NCBI GenBank assembly: GCA_020831825.1
Contig: JAFIFW010000009.1
Coordinates: 44,501-108,500, forward strand
From: Methylophaga sp.
Lineage (GTDB): Bacteria > Pseudomonadota > Gammaproteobacteria > Nitrosococcales > Methylophagaceae
DNA length: 64,000 nt
Reading direction: 5' to 3'
The notes beneath the pieces were generated by a model. The model was given only the letters and a program-made list of their open reading frames with translations. It searched no databases and was not told the origin of the DNA. This document shows positions 40,111 through 48,831 of the stretch, piece after piece. Position numbers and translations under genes: made by a program. Within the stretch, counting starts at the first letter, position 1. Each line of letters opens with the position of its first letter.

Positions 40111-40113
40111 TGT

Positions 40114-40869
40114 TCAATTCCCATTGTGATGACATACCGGACACTCAGGATCCGCTTTCAATCGAATCTGTCGCCATTGCATGGTCATCGCGTCTAACAT
40201 CAATAATTTTCCGGCCAGGGTTTCGCCAAAGCCAGCCAACAGCTTGAGTGTTTCAGTTGCCTGAATGCTGCCCATAATGCCCAGCATCGGCGCTAATACG
40301 CCGCTCTCACTGCAGCTTTGCTGCAACTCCCCGCCAGCATCATCGTAGAGACAACGATAACAAGGCATCTCAGGCAATCGCGGGTCAAACACCGTGACCT
40401 GAGCTTCCATACGTATCGCGGCAGCCGACACCCACGGTTTGGAAAGTTGATAACATGCGGCGTTGATGGCAAATCGGCTGGCAAAGTTATCAGTACAATC
40501 GACAACAACATCAACGGCGGCAATGGCTGCCAGCAGTGCTTTACCTTCAAGTCGCTGCGCAATGGTCTCAATGTCAATTTCATCATTGAGTGCATGAAGT
40601 GTCACTTTAGCCGAGCTGACTTTGGGTTGTCCCAGCGTTGCCTGTTGATGCACGATCTGACGCTGCAGGTTCGATAATTCAACCGCATCATCATCCACCA
40701 ATACCAGACGTCCCACACCGGAAGCTGCCAAATACAGCGCAACCGGCGAGCCAAGGCCGCCAAGACCAATGATCAGCACTTTGCTGTTCAGCAGCTTTTG
40801 CTGCCCTTCAAAATCCAGCTGCGGTAAAAGGATGTGTCGGCTGTAACGAAACAGTTGCTGATCATTCAT
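40114..40869 (-). CDS. moeB: MoeB/ThiF/HesA-family E1-like adenylyltransferase
   Basis: An E1-like enzyme that adenylates the C terminus of a ubiquitin-like sulfur carrier such as MoaD or ThiS. The 251-aa protein begins MNDQQLFRYSRHILLPQLDF and has the nucleotide loop IIGLGGLGSPVALYLAASGV. It also has DCTDNFASRFAINAAC, two zinc CxxC pairs (CYRC, CPVC) and the SCSESGVLAPMLGIMGSIQA segment. An ATG at 40890 would add seven residues directly after the prmC stop. MoeB versus ThiF cannot be separated from sequence alone. Confidence 0.85.
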   Translation of the reverse strand: MNDQQLFRYSRHILLPQLDFEGQQKLLNSKVLIIGLGGLGSPVALYLAASGVGRLVLVDDDAVELSNLQRQIVHQQATLGQPKVSSAKVTLHALNDEIDIETIAQRLEGKALLAAIAAVDVVVDCTDNFASRFAINAACYQLSKPWVSAAAIRMEAQVTVFDPRLPEMPCYRCLYDDAGGELQQSCSESGVLAPMLGIMGSIQATETLKLLAGFGETLAGKLLMLDAMTMQWRQIRLKADPECPVCHHNGN

Positions 40870-40893
40870 GATGGCAAACGGCAAAAGCATTCA

Positions 40894-41793
40894 TTATAGC
40901 GGTAGTTGCGCCATCACGACCCGATCTCTGCCGCCAAAATCCTGATGGGCACTGATTTCAATAAAGCCTGAGGAGGCAAACAAAGCCTGCACGGCGGCGG
41001 ATTGAAGGTAGCCATGTTCAGTCAACAACCACCCTCCCGGGCGCAATACCTGTGCGGCCTGACTGATAATCATTCGGAGATCATCAAGCCCGTCAGCGCC
41101 TGATGCCAGGGCCATTCGTGGCTCAAAACGCAAATCACCCTGCCCAAGATGTGGATCAGTGTCTTCGATATAGGGCGGATTACTGACGATCAGATCCAGA
41201 GATTGCGGCTTAAATGCCGCCAGCCACTGGCCCCTGATAAAACTGACTTGCTGCAGCTGATTCTGAAACGCATTGAGCTTGGCGGTGCTCAGTGCCTGTG
41301 CACTGATATCAGTGGCAATCACCTGTACATCCTGCCGCTCGCTGGCAAGGGCCAGGGCGATTGCGCCGCTACCAGTACCGAGATCAGCGATGCTCATTCC
41401 TGATTTGAGTTTACTCAGTGTCAATTCAACCAGCAGTTCGGTATCGGGTCGCGGAATCAACGTGGCAGGCGTCACTTGCAAATCAAGCGTCCAAAAGCCG
41501 CGTTGTCCTGTCAGATGAGCCACAGGGTGGCCTTGCTTTCGCTGGGCGATCAACTGCCTGAACTGCTGGGTCTGAACGGGATCAACCGACTGTTCGGGTC
41601 GAGTCATCAAGTGGGTACTATTGCATTGCAATACATGACATAGCAAAACTTCACTATCGAGCGCCGCAGTAGGCGCCATCGCTAATTCGGATCTGGCCCA
41701 GACAAGTAATTCAGTGGCAGTCAGAACAGAATTAGATGCTGACGGCTCAGACAAGCACTGCCACCATGATGGCGACGATTGCGGCCAATGCAC
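40894..41793 (-). CDS. prmC: PrmC, release factor glutamine methyltransferase
   Basis: PrmC methylates the GGQ glutamine of peptide release factors RF1 and RF2. The N-terminal helical part (LTATELLVWARSELA, LDSEVLLCHVLQ) is followed by the methyltransferase core with IADLGTGSGAIALALASERQ and the catalytic DLIVSNPPYIED. The only ATG that keeps the N-terminal domain is at 41793, which overlaps the end of the upstream response regulator gene by 47 bp. A CTG at the LTATELL position is an alternative. The exact start is uncertain. Confidence 0.92.
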   Translation of the reverse strand: MHWPQSSPSWWQCLSEPSASNSVLTATELLVWARSELAMAPTAALDSEVLLCHVLQCNSTHLMTRPEQSVDPVQTQQFRQLIAQRKQGHPVAHLTGQRGFWTLDLQVTPATLIPRPDTELLVELTLSKLKSGMSIADLGTGSGAIALALASERQDVQVIATDISAQALSTAKLNAFQNQLQQVSFIRGQWLAAFKPQSLDLIVSNPPYIEDTDPHLGQGDLRFEPRMALASGADGLDDLRMIISQAAQVLRPGGWLLTEHGYLQSAAVQALFASSGFIEISAHQDFGGRDRVVMAQLPL

Positions 41794-42829
41794 TGCCGAT
41801 CGCCAGCTTTTTCAAACTTCCCAAACGCTGCTGCCAGTCCTGCTCCATACTGGCAAGATGCGTCTGTAACTTGCCTTGTTGTGCCGACAGTTTTGTTGCC
41901 ACCATCGCTTCAATTTGTTTGCCGGAAATTTTCTGCAACTCACGTTGTAACTCGGCCTGTACTGATTGCATGACATCCGCGGTCAATTGCGTACGCAAAT
42001 CTGCTTGCTGTTGATTCAGCACACCAGCCAGTTGTTCTCGAATACCCGCCTGGATTGCTTCAGCCAGCTCCGTCTCAGAAAAGACCGGGGGTGCTGTTGT
42101 CGGCTGTTGACTGGCAGGCTCGGCATCAATCAGCGCCAACGATGAATCCGCAGCGGGTCGACTGGCGATGTCCTGTCGCAACTTCTCAGCAAGCTTTTCG
42201 AATAATTGCTCAGTCAGTTGGCGAGTCTGTTGCTCGATAGTGGACTGCAATTGCGGCACAAAACTACGGTTCAAGGCGGCTTCTACCTCTGCCAAGACCG
42301 GTTTTTGCGTATCTTTTCTTGGCTCGTCAATACTGATCTCTAGTGACTCAGCGGCCATGCTTTCTGACAAATCGAAACTCAAGCCATCATCAGTATCATC
42401 GGGCTGTTCAAACGTTAAAGTATCTTCATCGGCAAAGCTGACCGTCAGCTCAGGTTCTACCAGGTGCAGTTCAGCAATGATCGCATCCAGCACTTCCGTG
42501 GCGGGAGGTTTGCTGAGAATACTGTGCGCGCCAGCAATCTCTGCCCGGTGTTGCTCAACTTCACCATCATTACCAGTACAGATAATCACCGGAATATTTG
42601 CAAAACCTGGAGCGGCTTTGATCTGAGCGGTCGCGGTCAGGCCATCCATCCCCTCCATCATCATATCCATGAAAATGACATCGGGTGCGGCCTGTTCATG
42701 CAGTGCCTGAAGCGCCTGCTCAGCATCGGAAAACTCTATTACTTCAAGCTCTCTTGCCTTGAGCATTTTGCTCAAAGTCATTCGGGCTACTCTGGAGTCA
42801 TCGACGATCATTGCCGTCAAAGTTGACAT
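41747..42829 (-). CDS. tail-anchored response regulator with coiled coil
   Basis: A 360-aa protein with a full receiver domain at residues 1-120: acidic pair in MIVDDSRVARMTLSKML, phospho-acceptor Asp in VIFMDMMMEGMDG, Thr in VIICTGNDGE and Lys in ILSKPP. It then has an acidic linker and a long Gln/Glu/Ala-rich helical region (about 180-335), probably a coiled coil. It ends in a single hydrophobic helix, IGSALAAIVAIMVAVLV, at the very C terminus. No DNA-binding or enzymatic output domain is present. A receiver held at the membrane by a C-terminal anchor is uncommon. It lies 20 bp after the DUF3301 gene. Confidence 0.85.
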   Translation of the reverse strand: MSTLTAMIVDDSRVARMTLSKMLKARELEVIEFSDAEQALQALHEQAAPDVIFMDMMMEGMDGLTATAQIKAAPGFANIPVIICTGNDGEVEQHRAEIAGAHSILSKPPATEVLDAIIAELHLVEPELTVSFADEDTLTFEQPDDTDDGLSFDLSESMAAESLEISIDEPRKDTQKPVLAEVEAALNRSFVPQLQSTIEQQTRQLTEQLFEKLAEKLRQDIASRPAADSSLALIDAEPASQQPTTAPPVFSETELAEAIQAGIREQLAGVLNQQQADLRTQLTADVMQSVQAELQRELQKISGKQIEAMVATKLSAQQGKLQTHLASMEQDWQQRLGSLKKLAIGSALAAIVAIMVAVLV

Positions 42830-42849
42830 GATTGCCTCCTGTTTTCGGT

Positions 42850-43161
42850 TCAGCCTACGCGGTAGGCTTCCATATCAATGGATTGCAGTTGCTTGCCCAA
42901 CATGACAATTTCACCACGATAGCGCTGCTGCATATCACTGGCGAACTCAAAAAAATAGGTTCTCTGAATCTGCATTCGCCCTTGTCTGTTGCGCTTGAGG
43001 CGCACCTTTTTCCAGGCCACCGTATCGTTAAGAAAAGTCACACCTGCCCAGTGGCATCGTTGTTTGGCAATTTCAATGGCCAATTCTGCCACGCCTCGGC
43101 TGTCCCACCAAAGCCAGGCTATGACCGCAAGTATTATCAGTACAATGGTACTGTCATTCAT
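42850..43161 (-). CDS. DUF3301 small membrane-anchored protein
   Basis: A 103-aa protein of the DUF3301 family, function unknown. An N-terminal hydrophobic helix (MNDSTIVLIILAVIAWLWWD) anchors it. The conserved body has GVAELAIEIAKQRCHWAGV, LNDTVAWKKVRLKRN and RTYFFEFASD. The ATG at 43161 overlaps the rsmE stop by 4 bp. It sits between rsmE and the response regulator. Confidence 0.85.
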   Translation of the reverse strand: MNDSTIVLIILAVIAWLWWDSRGVAELAIEIAKQRCHWAGVTFLNDTVAWKKVRLKRNRQGRMQIQRTYFFEFASDMQQRYRGEIVMLGKQLQSIDMEAYRVG

Positions 43162-43883
43162 CCAAGATCGCCCCACATTGATTGCAGCACGGCCAAGGCT
43201 GCGGCAGATGCCGTTTCGGTTCGCAGAATACGCGGGCCGAATTGAATTGCGTTGAAATCATATTCCATTGCCTGCATAACTTCCTGTTCGGTTAAGCCGC
43301 CTTCAGGCCCAATCAGCAGCGCAAGCTCGCTGGCGGGTTGAAGTTGCCTGACCGTCTGAGTGGCTTCCGGCGACAACACGATTTTGCAGCTGGCTGAGAC
43401 TGACAGCGCCTCATCCCAGCAAGTGACTGGCATCAGTTCAGGCAGCACACTTCGGCCACTCTGTTCACAAGCACTGATAATGACACCTTGCCAGTGCGCT
43501 TGACGCTTGTCAGCTCGGGCGGCATCCATCGGCACATTACATCGCTCGGTCACCACCGGCATGATGCGTGTCACCCCAAGCTCAACGGCCTTTTGAATGG
43601 CAAAGTCCATACGCTCACCGCGCGAGATCCCCTGCATCAAGGTGATCGACAAGCTCGACTCGGTTGCGGTCTCCAGCGGCTCGGCCAATCTTGCAACCGC
43701 TTCACGACGCTGCACATCCACCAATGTGGCTTCACATTCATAACCGTGTCCATCAAACAATCTGATTGGGCTGCCGGATTTTAGTCTCAACACCTGTACC
43801 GCGTGTCGGAACACGGCATCTGGCAGCGTCACCTCAACAGCAGCTCGAGGTAGCTCGGGAAAAAAGAATCTGGGGCAGCGCAT
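43158..43883 (-). CDS. rsmE: RsmE, 16S rRNA (uracil-1498-N3)-methyltransferase
   Basis: RsmE methylates U1498 of 16S rRNA in the assembled 30S subunit. The 241-aa protein starts MRCPRFFFPELPRA and has HAVQVLRLKSGSPIRLFDG. It also has the SPOUT knot motifs LALLIGPEGGLTEQEVMQAM and FGPRILRTETASAAAL. It is the first gene of a leftward set (rsmE, DUF3301, response regulator, prmC, E1-like, JAMM, pmbA) with small gaps or overlaps throughout. Confidence 0.95.
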   Translation of the reverse strand: MRCPRFFFPELPRAAVEVTLPDAVFRHAVQVLRLKSGSPIRLFDGHGYECEATLVDVQRREAVARLAEPLETATESSLSITLMQGISRGERMDFAIQKAVELGVTRIMPVVTERCNVPMDAARADKRQAHWQGVIISACEQSGRSVLPELMPVTCWDEALSVSASCKIVLSPEATQTVRQLQPASELALLIGPEGGLTEQEVMQAMEYDFNAIQFGPRILRTETASAAALAVLQSMWGDLG

Positions 43884-44127
43884 GATTTGAATATTCTGGT
43901 TTAATCTCTCTAAACGCCCAGTTTACAGGCTGTTCAGTCCTGATAAAACCAAATCATTCATATTCCAGTTGAACATTCACAACACAAAAGTACGTCCACC
44001 CAAAACACCTGAGCTTCACCGGCTCGATAAATTCGTTGCTCACAATCGACAACTCGGCTCTGAAGTGAACAGCACTCAGTCAGGTAATTTTTCAGAACCT
44101 TGCTATTTCACTGATATACTTGAAGTT

Positions 44128-44925
44128 ATGACTATCGACCTGCAACAGCTGACCCGCCTGGTAAGAGAGGCCAGCAGAGAAATTCTGCTACCGCGATTCA
44201 ACGCGGTAAATCGGCAATACAAAGCTGACGGCAGTATTGTCACTATTGCTGATCGGATGATGCAGGACATACTCACCGAACGGCTGGCGGAACATTATCC
44301 CGACATCAAACTGCTTGGCGAAGAAATGCCTGCCAACCAGCAGGCCGAACTGTTAAGCGAAGGAAAACCGCTTTGGTGCCTGGATCCCATTGATGGCACC
44401 AGTAATTTTGCCTCTGGCATGCCCTGCTTTTCGGTCTCCTTGGCTCTGCTACAAAATAATTCCGTCAGCCATGGGCTGGTCTATGATCCGAACCGCGATG
44501 AATGCTTTACGGCACAACTCGGCAAAGGTGCCTGGCTGAACGATCGACCTTTGCAAACCTCCCACAATAAACTCGATATCAGCCAAACCCTTGCCATCGT
44601 TGATTTCAAACGGCTTCCTCCGGAGCTAACCAGACGACTTATTGCCGAAAGGCCTTATGGTTCACAGCGCAGTCTGGGGTCAATTGCTCTCGAATTATGC
44701 TGGTTGGCGGCAGGTCGCTGTCAGCTTTACCTTCACGGCAAACAATTGCTTTGGGACTATGCAGCAGCGCAGCTCATTATCAGTGAGGCAGGAGGCTATA
44801 TCACCTCACTTGAAGGGAACAGCTTGTCAGAGCCCAGCCTGCAACCAAAATCTGCCTGTGCTGCCGTTGATTCGGAACTATTGTTGCAGTGGCGTAATTT
44901 TCTCTCGGGACATGCCAGCCGATGA
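44128..44925 (+). CDS. inositol monophosphatase family phosphatase
   Basis: A 265-aa member of the metal-dependent IMPase/FBPase family. The site residues are in GEEMPANQ (metal Glu), WCLDPIDGTSNFASG (DPIDGT motif) and LLWDYAAAQLIISEAGGYIT (WDYAAA motif). Substrates may be inositol phosphates, 3'-phosphoadenosine phosphates or other sugar phosphates. The ATG at 44128 is used; an upstream in-frame ATG at 43969 adds 53 residues with no family similarity. The gene diverges from rsmE and overlaps pgeF by 4 bp. The 244 bp before it show no convincing promoter. Confidence 0.9.
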   Translation: MTIDLQQLTRLVREASREILLPRFNAVNRQYKADGSIVTIADRMMQDILTERLAEHYPDIKLLGEEMPANQQAELLSEGKPLWCLDPIDGTSNFASGMPCFSVSLALLQNNSVSHGLVYDPNRDECFTAQLGKGAWLNDRPLQTSHNKLDISQTLAIVDFKRLPPELTRRLIAERPYGSQRSLGSIALELCWLAAGRCQLYLHGKQLLWDYAAAQLIISEAGGYITSLEGNSLSEPSLQPKSACAAVDSELLLQWRNFLSGHASR

Positions 44926-45659
44926 CCAGCAGTGCGTTGATTGTGCCTGATTGGCCTGCTCCAGCCCATGTCAAAACCATCTGTACCACTCGGCAAGCGG
45001 GTTTTAGTCCGCCACCTTACGACAGTCTTAATCTTGGCGATCATGTCGCTGATGATCCAAAAAACGTCCATCGCAATCGGCAGCAACTGATCACACTCGC
45101 CGGCTTACCTGAAATGCCGCTTTGGCTCAATCAAACTCACAGTACGCGGGTGATTGACAGCAGTGAATGGCAAAGCGGGATCAAGGCTGATGCGATCATC
45201 AGTGAGCGGCCCGGCCATGTCTGTAGTGTATTAACGGCTGACTGCCTGCCCTTGCTGGTTTGTGATGTTCAAGGCAACCAAGTGGCCGCGATTCATGCGG
45301 GTTGGCGAGGCCTGCTCAATGGCATTATAGAAACCACTGCCAAACGTTTTAACGCTCCAATGGATGATTTACTGGTCTGGCTTGGACCTGCGATAGGGCC
45401 AAGTGCATTTGAGATTGGCCCGGAAGTCTACCAGGCGTTTACCTCACATCACGCAATGGCAGCTGAGGCGTTTACCGCATCTGCAAATGGACATCATTAC
45501 GCGGATATCTACCAACTCGCCAGACAGCGGCTGCAACAGTGTGGTGTTCACAACATCTTTGGCGGCGAATATTGCACCTTTAATCAAGCTGATCAGTATT
45601 TTTCCTATCGCAGAGATGGCGTGACCGGCCGAATGGCCTCGATTATCTGGCTGGAATAG
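44922..45659 (+). CDS. pgeF: PgeF/YfiH, laccase-domain peptidoglycan editing factor
   Basis: A 245-aa YfiH-family protein. It removes wrongly built UDP-MurNAc-L-Ser precursors in Escherichia coli and has also been called a multicopper polyphenol oxidase. Conserved blocks: CTTRQAGFSPPPYDSLNLGD, VCSVLTADCLPLLVCD, VAAIHAGWRGLLNGI and LGPAIGPSAFEIGPEV; the zinc/copper site His and Cys residues are present. It follows the IMPase gene with an ATGA overlap and is followed by a 542-bp non-coding stretch rich in repeats. Confidence 0.92.
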   Translation: MTSSALIVPDWPAPAHVKTICTTRQAGFSPPPYDSLNLGDHVADDPKNVHRNRQQLITLAGLPEMPLWLNQTHSTRVIDSSEWQSGIKADAIISERPGHVCSVLTADCLPLLVCDVQGNQVAAIHAGWRGLLNGIIETTAKRFNAPMDDLLVWLGPAIGPSAFEIGPEVYQAFTSHHAMAAEAFTASANGHHYADIYQLARQRLQQCGVHNIFGGEYCTFNQADQYFSYRRDGVTGRMASIIWLE

Positions 45660-45665
45660 GAAGGA

Positions 45666-45906
45666 TCAACATTCAACTTCATCGTTTTTGCGGAAAATTT
45701 GGGATCTTTGTCTGGAAGCTTTGCTGGCCTCAGATTCCCGCCTGCGCGGGAATGACGGGAGTGCTGTCACGGGAATGACGCGGAGAGTCAACATCCAGCT
45801 CCATCGTTTTTTGCGGAAAATTTGGGACCTTTGTCTGGAAGCTCTGCTGGCCTCAGATTCCCGCCTACGCGTGAATGACGGAGGGGGATCGCGGGAATGA
45901 CGGGTA
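45666..45906. repeat. two tandem copies of a ~120-bp repeat with internal hairpin
   Basis: Two diverged direct copies start at 45666 and 45788 (period 122 bp). Each contains GCGGAAAATTTGGGA followed by a GGCCTCAGATTCCCGCC palindrome. In copy 1 the arms ATTCCCGC/GCGGGAAT (45734-45741 and 45746-45753) form a perfect hairpin. In copy 2 (from 45857) there is one mismatch. The CGGGAATGACGG core is a widespread dispersed repeat in proteobacteria. No protein is encoded. Confidence 0.85.
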
Positions 45907-45975
45907 GGAGATCGTGGGAATGATGGGAGTGGTGTCACGGGAATGACACGGGAATGACACGGGAATGACACGGAC
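45890..45975. repeat. degenerate short-period repeats of the CGGGAATGACA type
   Basis: Behind the two larger copies the core GGGAATGAC recurs many times at 12- to 36-bp spacing, most clearly as three back-to-back ACGGGAATGAC units around 45938-45970. From about 45990 to the next gene at 46202 I see no gene, only ordinary intergenic sequence that presumably contains the promoter of the ZIP transporter. Confidence 0.75.
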
Positions 45976-46201
45976 AGTCGCGAGAATGATGCTTATTGTC
46001 AAGGAGTGAAGCAGAATGTTGCGCAGAGTCATGAGAAAGACACGAAGAGCATTGAGAATAACCGGGTTAGCGTTTATTGTGTGATTATCGGCTACAGCAG
46101 CGTCAGCCACGTGGTTGTCATGTCTGCTTGAGCTTGACGCTAGAGATATGGTGTATCAATTTAAGGTATGATCTGCCCCACTCACCCCTGATTGGATTGT
46201 T

Positions 46202-47011
46202 ATGGAACTGTTACTCTGGATTGTAGGCTTCAGCCTGCTCGGCGGCCTGTTGAGCGTCATTATTGCTTCCTCGTTTCTGCTTCTACCCGGAAAAACCCGC
46301 CACCATGCGGTTCCTCACTTGGTCAGCTTCGCCATCGGCGCTTTGCTGGGTGCCTCATTCCTTGGCTTGCTGCCTCATGCTATTGAGCATGAATACATGG
46401 TCGACCCGCATGATCTCGGCTTGACCTTGCTGATTGGCCTGCTGGCCTTTTTCCTGCTGGAGAAAATGTTGCTCTGGCGTCACTGTCACAGCCATCACGG
46501 CCACGAAAACATTCCGGAACTGGGCACTGACCACCACAGCGAACATGCGCATCAACACCAGGGCCAAGCCGCTGGGGCGCTGATTCTGGTCGGTGACGGC
46601 ATCCATAACTTTGTTGATGGTGTGTTGATTGCTGCGGCCTTTTTGACCGATGTCCATCTGGGTATCGTCACCGCCATCGCCATCGCCGCTCATGAAATTC
46701 CGCAGGAATTAGGTGATTTTGTCATTTTGCTGCACAGTGGTTACAGCCGCAAAAAGGCACTGTTTTTTAATATCCTGTCCAGTCTCGGTACGGTCGTCGG
46801 TGCGGTGATTGCCTATTTTGCACTGTCTTCCCTCGATCACTTGTTGCCCTATGTGCTTGTCATCGCGGCCTCAAGCTTTATCTATGTCGCGGTTGCTGAT
46901 TTGATCCCCAGCTTGCATGCCAAAGCACAGCTCAGTGAAACACTGCAGCAAATGATTCTGATTGTTGCCGGAATAATCTTGATCTTTGTCACCCATTCAG
47001 CACTACACTGA
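46202..47011 (+). CDS. ZIP-family divalent metal transporter
   Basis: A 269-aa ZIP family membrane protein, probably importing zinc or other divalent metals. It has seven or eight hydrophobic segments and a His-rich cytoplasmic loop (HCHSHHGHENIPELGTDHHS, then EHAHQHQ, residues about 98-125). The metal-path helices read GDGIHNFVDGVLIAAAFLTD and AIAAHEIPQELGDFVILLHS, with the expected HN and HEIPQE motifs. It stands before waaF with a 4-bp gap. Whether the two are co-regulated is unknown. Confidence 0.93.
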   Translation: MELLLWIVGFSLLGGLLSVIIASSFLLLPGKTRHHAVPHLVSFAIGALLGASFLGLLPHAIEHEYMVDPHDLGLTLLIGLLAFFLLEKMLLWRHCHSHHGHENIPELGTDHHSEHAHQHQGQAAGALILVGDGIHNFVDGVLIAAAFLTDVHLGIVTAIAIAAHEIPQELGDFVILLHSGYSRKKALFFNILSSLGTVVGAVIAYFALSSLDHLLPYVLVIAASSFIYVAVADLIPSLHAKAQLSETLQQMILIVAGIILIFVTHSALH

Positions 47012-47015
47012 GGGG

Positions 47016-48068
47016 ATGACACAGCACAAAATTCACAAAATTCTGATCATCGGCCCGTCCTGGGTCGGTGATATGGTGATGGCGCAATCCTTATTCATGG
47101 CATTGCGTCAGAACAATCCTCAAGTACAAATTGACGTACTGGCACCAGACTGGAGTCGGCCACTGCTGGACCGAATGCCGGAAGTGCATCAGGCGATTTC
47201 CATGCCTGTGACGCATGGCATGTTTGCCTGGCAACAACGAAAAACGATAGGTCTGAGCCTGCGCAGCGAAAACTATGATCAGGCCATCGTACTGCCCAAC
47301 TCCTGGAAATCCGCTTTAATCCCTTGGTTTGCCAGGATTCCAGTGCGCACTGGCTGGCTGGGCGAAATGCGTTATGGCTTGCTGAACGATCCCCGCAAGC
47401 TGGACAAACAGGCTTTGCCGATGATGGTGCAACGGTTTGTTGCACTGGCGCAGCCTGCAGCAGATGCCAGAAAAGCCCCGAGCTATCAAAAGCCGCATAT
47501 GATTGCTGCCCAGTCCGCAACAGCCATTGATCCTCCTCGCCTCAAACAGCAACAACGGCTGATTTTATGTCCGGGCGCCGAGTTCGGACCGGCCAAACAA
47601 TGGCCCGCCGCTCACTATGCCGATCTGGCGGTGGACTTTATCGAGATGGGCTGGCAGGTACTGATTATGGGTTCCAAAGCCGATGAAAAAACCGGCAATG
47701 CCATTTGCGATCATGTGGATCCGGCACTCAAATCCTCCATCATCAACCTGTGCGGACGCACACAGCTGGCAGAAGCCATTGATCTCATCGCAACGGCCGA
47801 TGTGGTCGTGTCCAATGACTCCGGGTTGATGCATCTTGCCGCCGCGCTGCAAAAACCTCTGATCGCGATTTACGGGCCGACCTCAACTGCCTTTACCCCG
47901 CCTTTGTCAGACCTTGCCGAAATTGTGCAATTGCCGATTGAGTGCTCGCCCTGCTTCAAACGTGAATGCCCGTTGGGACATCACAAATGCATGAAAGATA
48001 TACAGGCAGAAACCATAACCGCTAGAATCAAACACAACTTTGCCAAGTACTGCCAGATGCCACAATGA
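47016..48068 (+). CDS. waaF: WaaF, LPS heptosyltransferase II
   Basis: WaaF adds the second L-glycero-D-manno-heptose to the LPS inner core at the cytoplasmic membrane. The 350-aa GT9 protein has KILIIGPSWVGDMVMAQSLF at the N terminus and LILCPGAEFGPAKQWPAAHY. It also has SNDSGLMHLAAALQKPLIAI and the cysteine-containing end CSPCFKRECPLGHHKCMKDI. The ATG at 47016 follows the ZIP stop by 4 bp; the frame is open upstream only via a TTG. It starts a waaF-kinase-glycosyltransferase unit. Confidence 0.95.
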   Translation: MTQHKIHKILIIGPSWVGDMVMAQSLFMALRQNNPQVQIDVLAPDWSRPLLDRMPEVHQAISMPVTHGMFAWQQRKTIGLSLRSENYDQAIVLPNSWKSALIPWFARIPVRTGWLGEMRYGLLNDPRKLDKQALPMMVQRFVALAQPAADARKAPSYQKPHMIAAQSATAIDPPRLKQQQRLILCPGAEFGPAKQWPAAHYADLAVDFIEMGWQVLIMGSKADEKTGNAICDHVDPALKSSIINLCGRTQLAEAIDLIATADVVVSNDSGLMHLAAALQKPLIAIYGPTSTAFTPPLSDLAEIVQLPIECSPCFKRECPLGHHKCMKDIQAETITARIKHNFAKYCQMPQ

Positions 48069-48817
48069 CTGAAAACCCACGCAACAAAAGCCGCAAACTG
48101 TTAAGCAAAAACAACCTCGATGACTTCGACTCGTTGTGGTCGCTGAAAACCGAGTGGTTTGAAGCACCCAATGAACGCCGTGGCGGCTGGAGTGGCGTGG
48201 TCAAATATGAGCTTGAAGACGAGCAGGATCGGCAAGTGGTGTTTATCAAACGCCAGGAAAACCACATCACCCGTACCTGGCGACACCCGTTTCGCGGTAT
48301 TCCGACCTTTCAAAAGGAATACCGCAACATCCAGCGCCTGATCAACAAACAGATCCCGACACTGGAACCGATTTATTTCGGTCTGAACAAGATGCGTTCG
48401 ATTCTGGTGACGCGCTCACTGGAAAAATACGACTCGCTGGAAAGTCTGGATCCCAATACGCTCGAGCCCAAACAGCGGCGGCGATTACTGAAAAAGCTGG
48501 CCAAAGTGATCAGTGTTTTGCACACCCATCACTACCAGCATAACTGCCTGTATCCCAAACATATCTTTATCAAATTTTCCAAAAAAGGCCGCTGGAAAGT
48601 GCGGCTGATTGATCTGGAAAAAATGAAATGGACACCGTTAAAGCGCCAGGCCATGGTCCGCGATCTGCAAACCCTGCACCGCCACTCAGGGCCCAATTGG
48701 ACACTGCGCGACCGGGTTTATTTTATGCAGCAATACTTTAATGAGCCGGCGCTATCTGCCCGGAGCCGACGGATCTGGAAGATCATCGCACGAAAAATGC
48801 AAAAAAAAGCCTCATGA
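48065..48817 (+). CDS. InaA/WaaP-type lipopolysaccharide kinase
   Basis: A 250-aa protein kinase-like enzyme of the LPS kinase family. Visible features: RQVVFIKRQENHITRTW (beta-3 lysine), GIPTFQKEYRNIQRL (alpha-C Glu), the catalytic loop replaced by QHNCLYPKHIFIKFSKKG and the metal Asp in KVRLIDLEKMKW. The HNxxYxKH loop is typical of InaA proteins rather than of classic HRD kinases. It is expected to phosphorylate a core sugar. It overlaps waaF by 4 bp. Confidence 0.88.
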   Translation: MTENPRNKSRKLLSKNNLDDFDSLWSLKTEWFEAPNERRGGWSGVVKYELEDEQDRQVVFIKRQENHITRTWRHPFRGIPTFQKEYRNIQRLINKQIPTLEPIYFGLNKMRSILVTRSLEKYDSLESLDPNTLEPKQRRRLLKKLAKVISVLHTHHYQHNCLYPKHIFIKFSKKGRWKVRLIDLEKMKWTPLKRQAMVRDLQTLHRHSGPNWTLRDRVYFMQQYFNEPALSARSRRIWKIIARKMQKKAS

Positions 48818-48831
48818 GCGGCTGAACACGC

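Noticed and set aside
43969..44127. 53-codon N-terminal extension of the inositol phosphatase family gene
   Set aside because: No similarity to the family, and the ATG at 44128 gives the normal N terminus.
45666..45971. 101-aa minus-strand open frame rich in Arg, Ser and Pro
   Set aside because: It is the translation of the dispersed repeats (SFPRRRESEASRASRQRS-type), not a gene.
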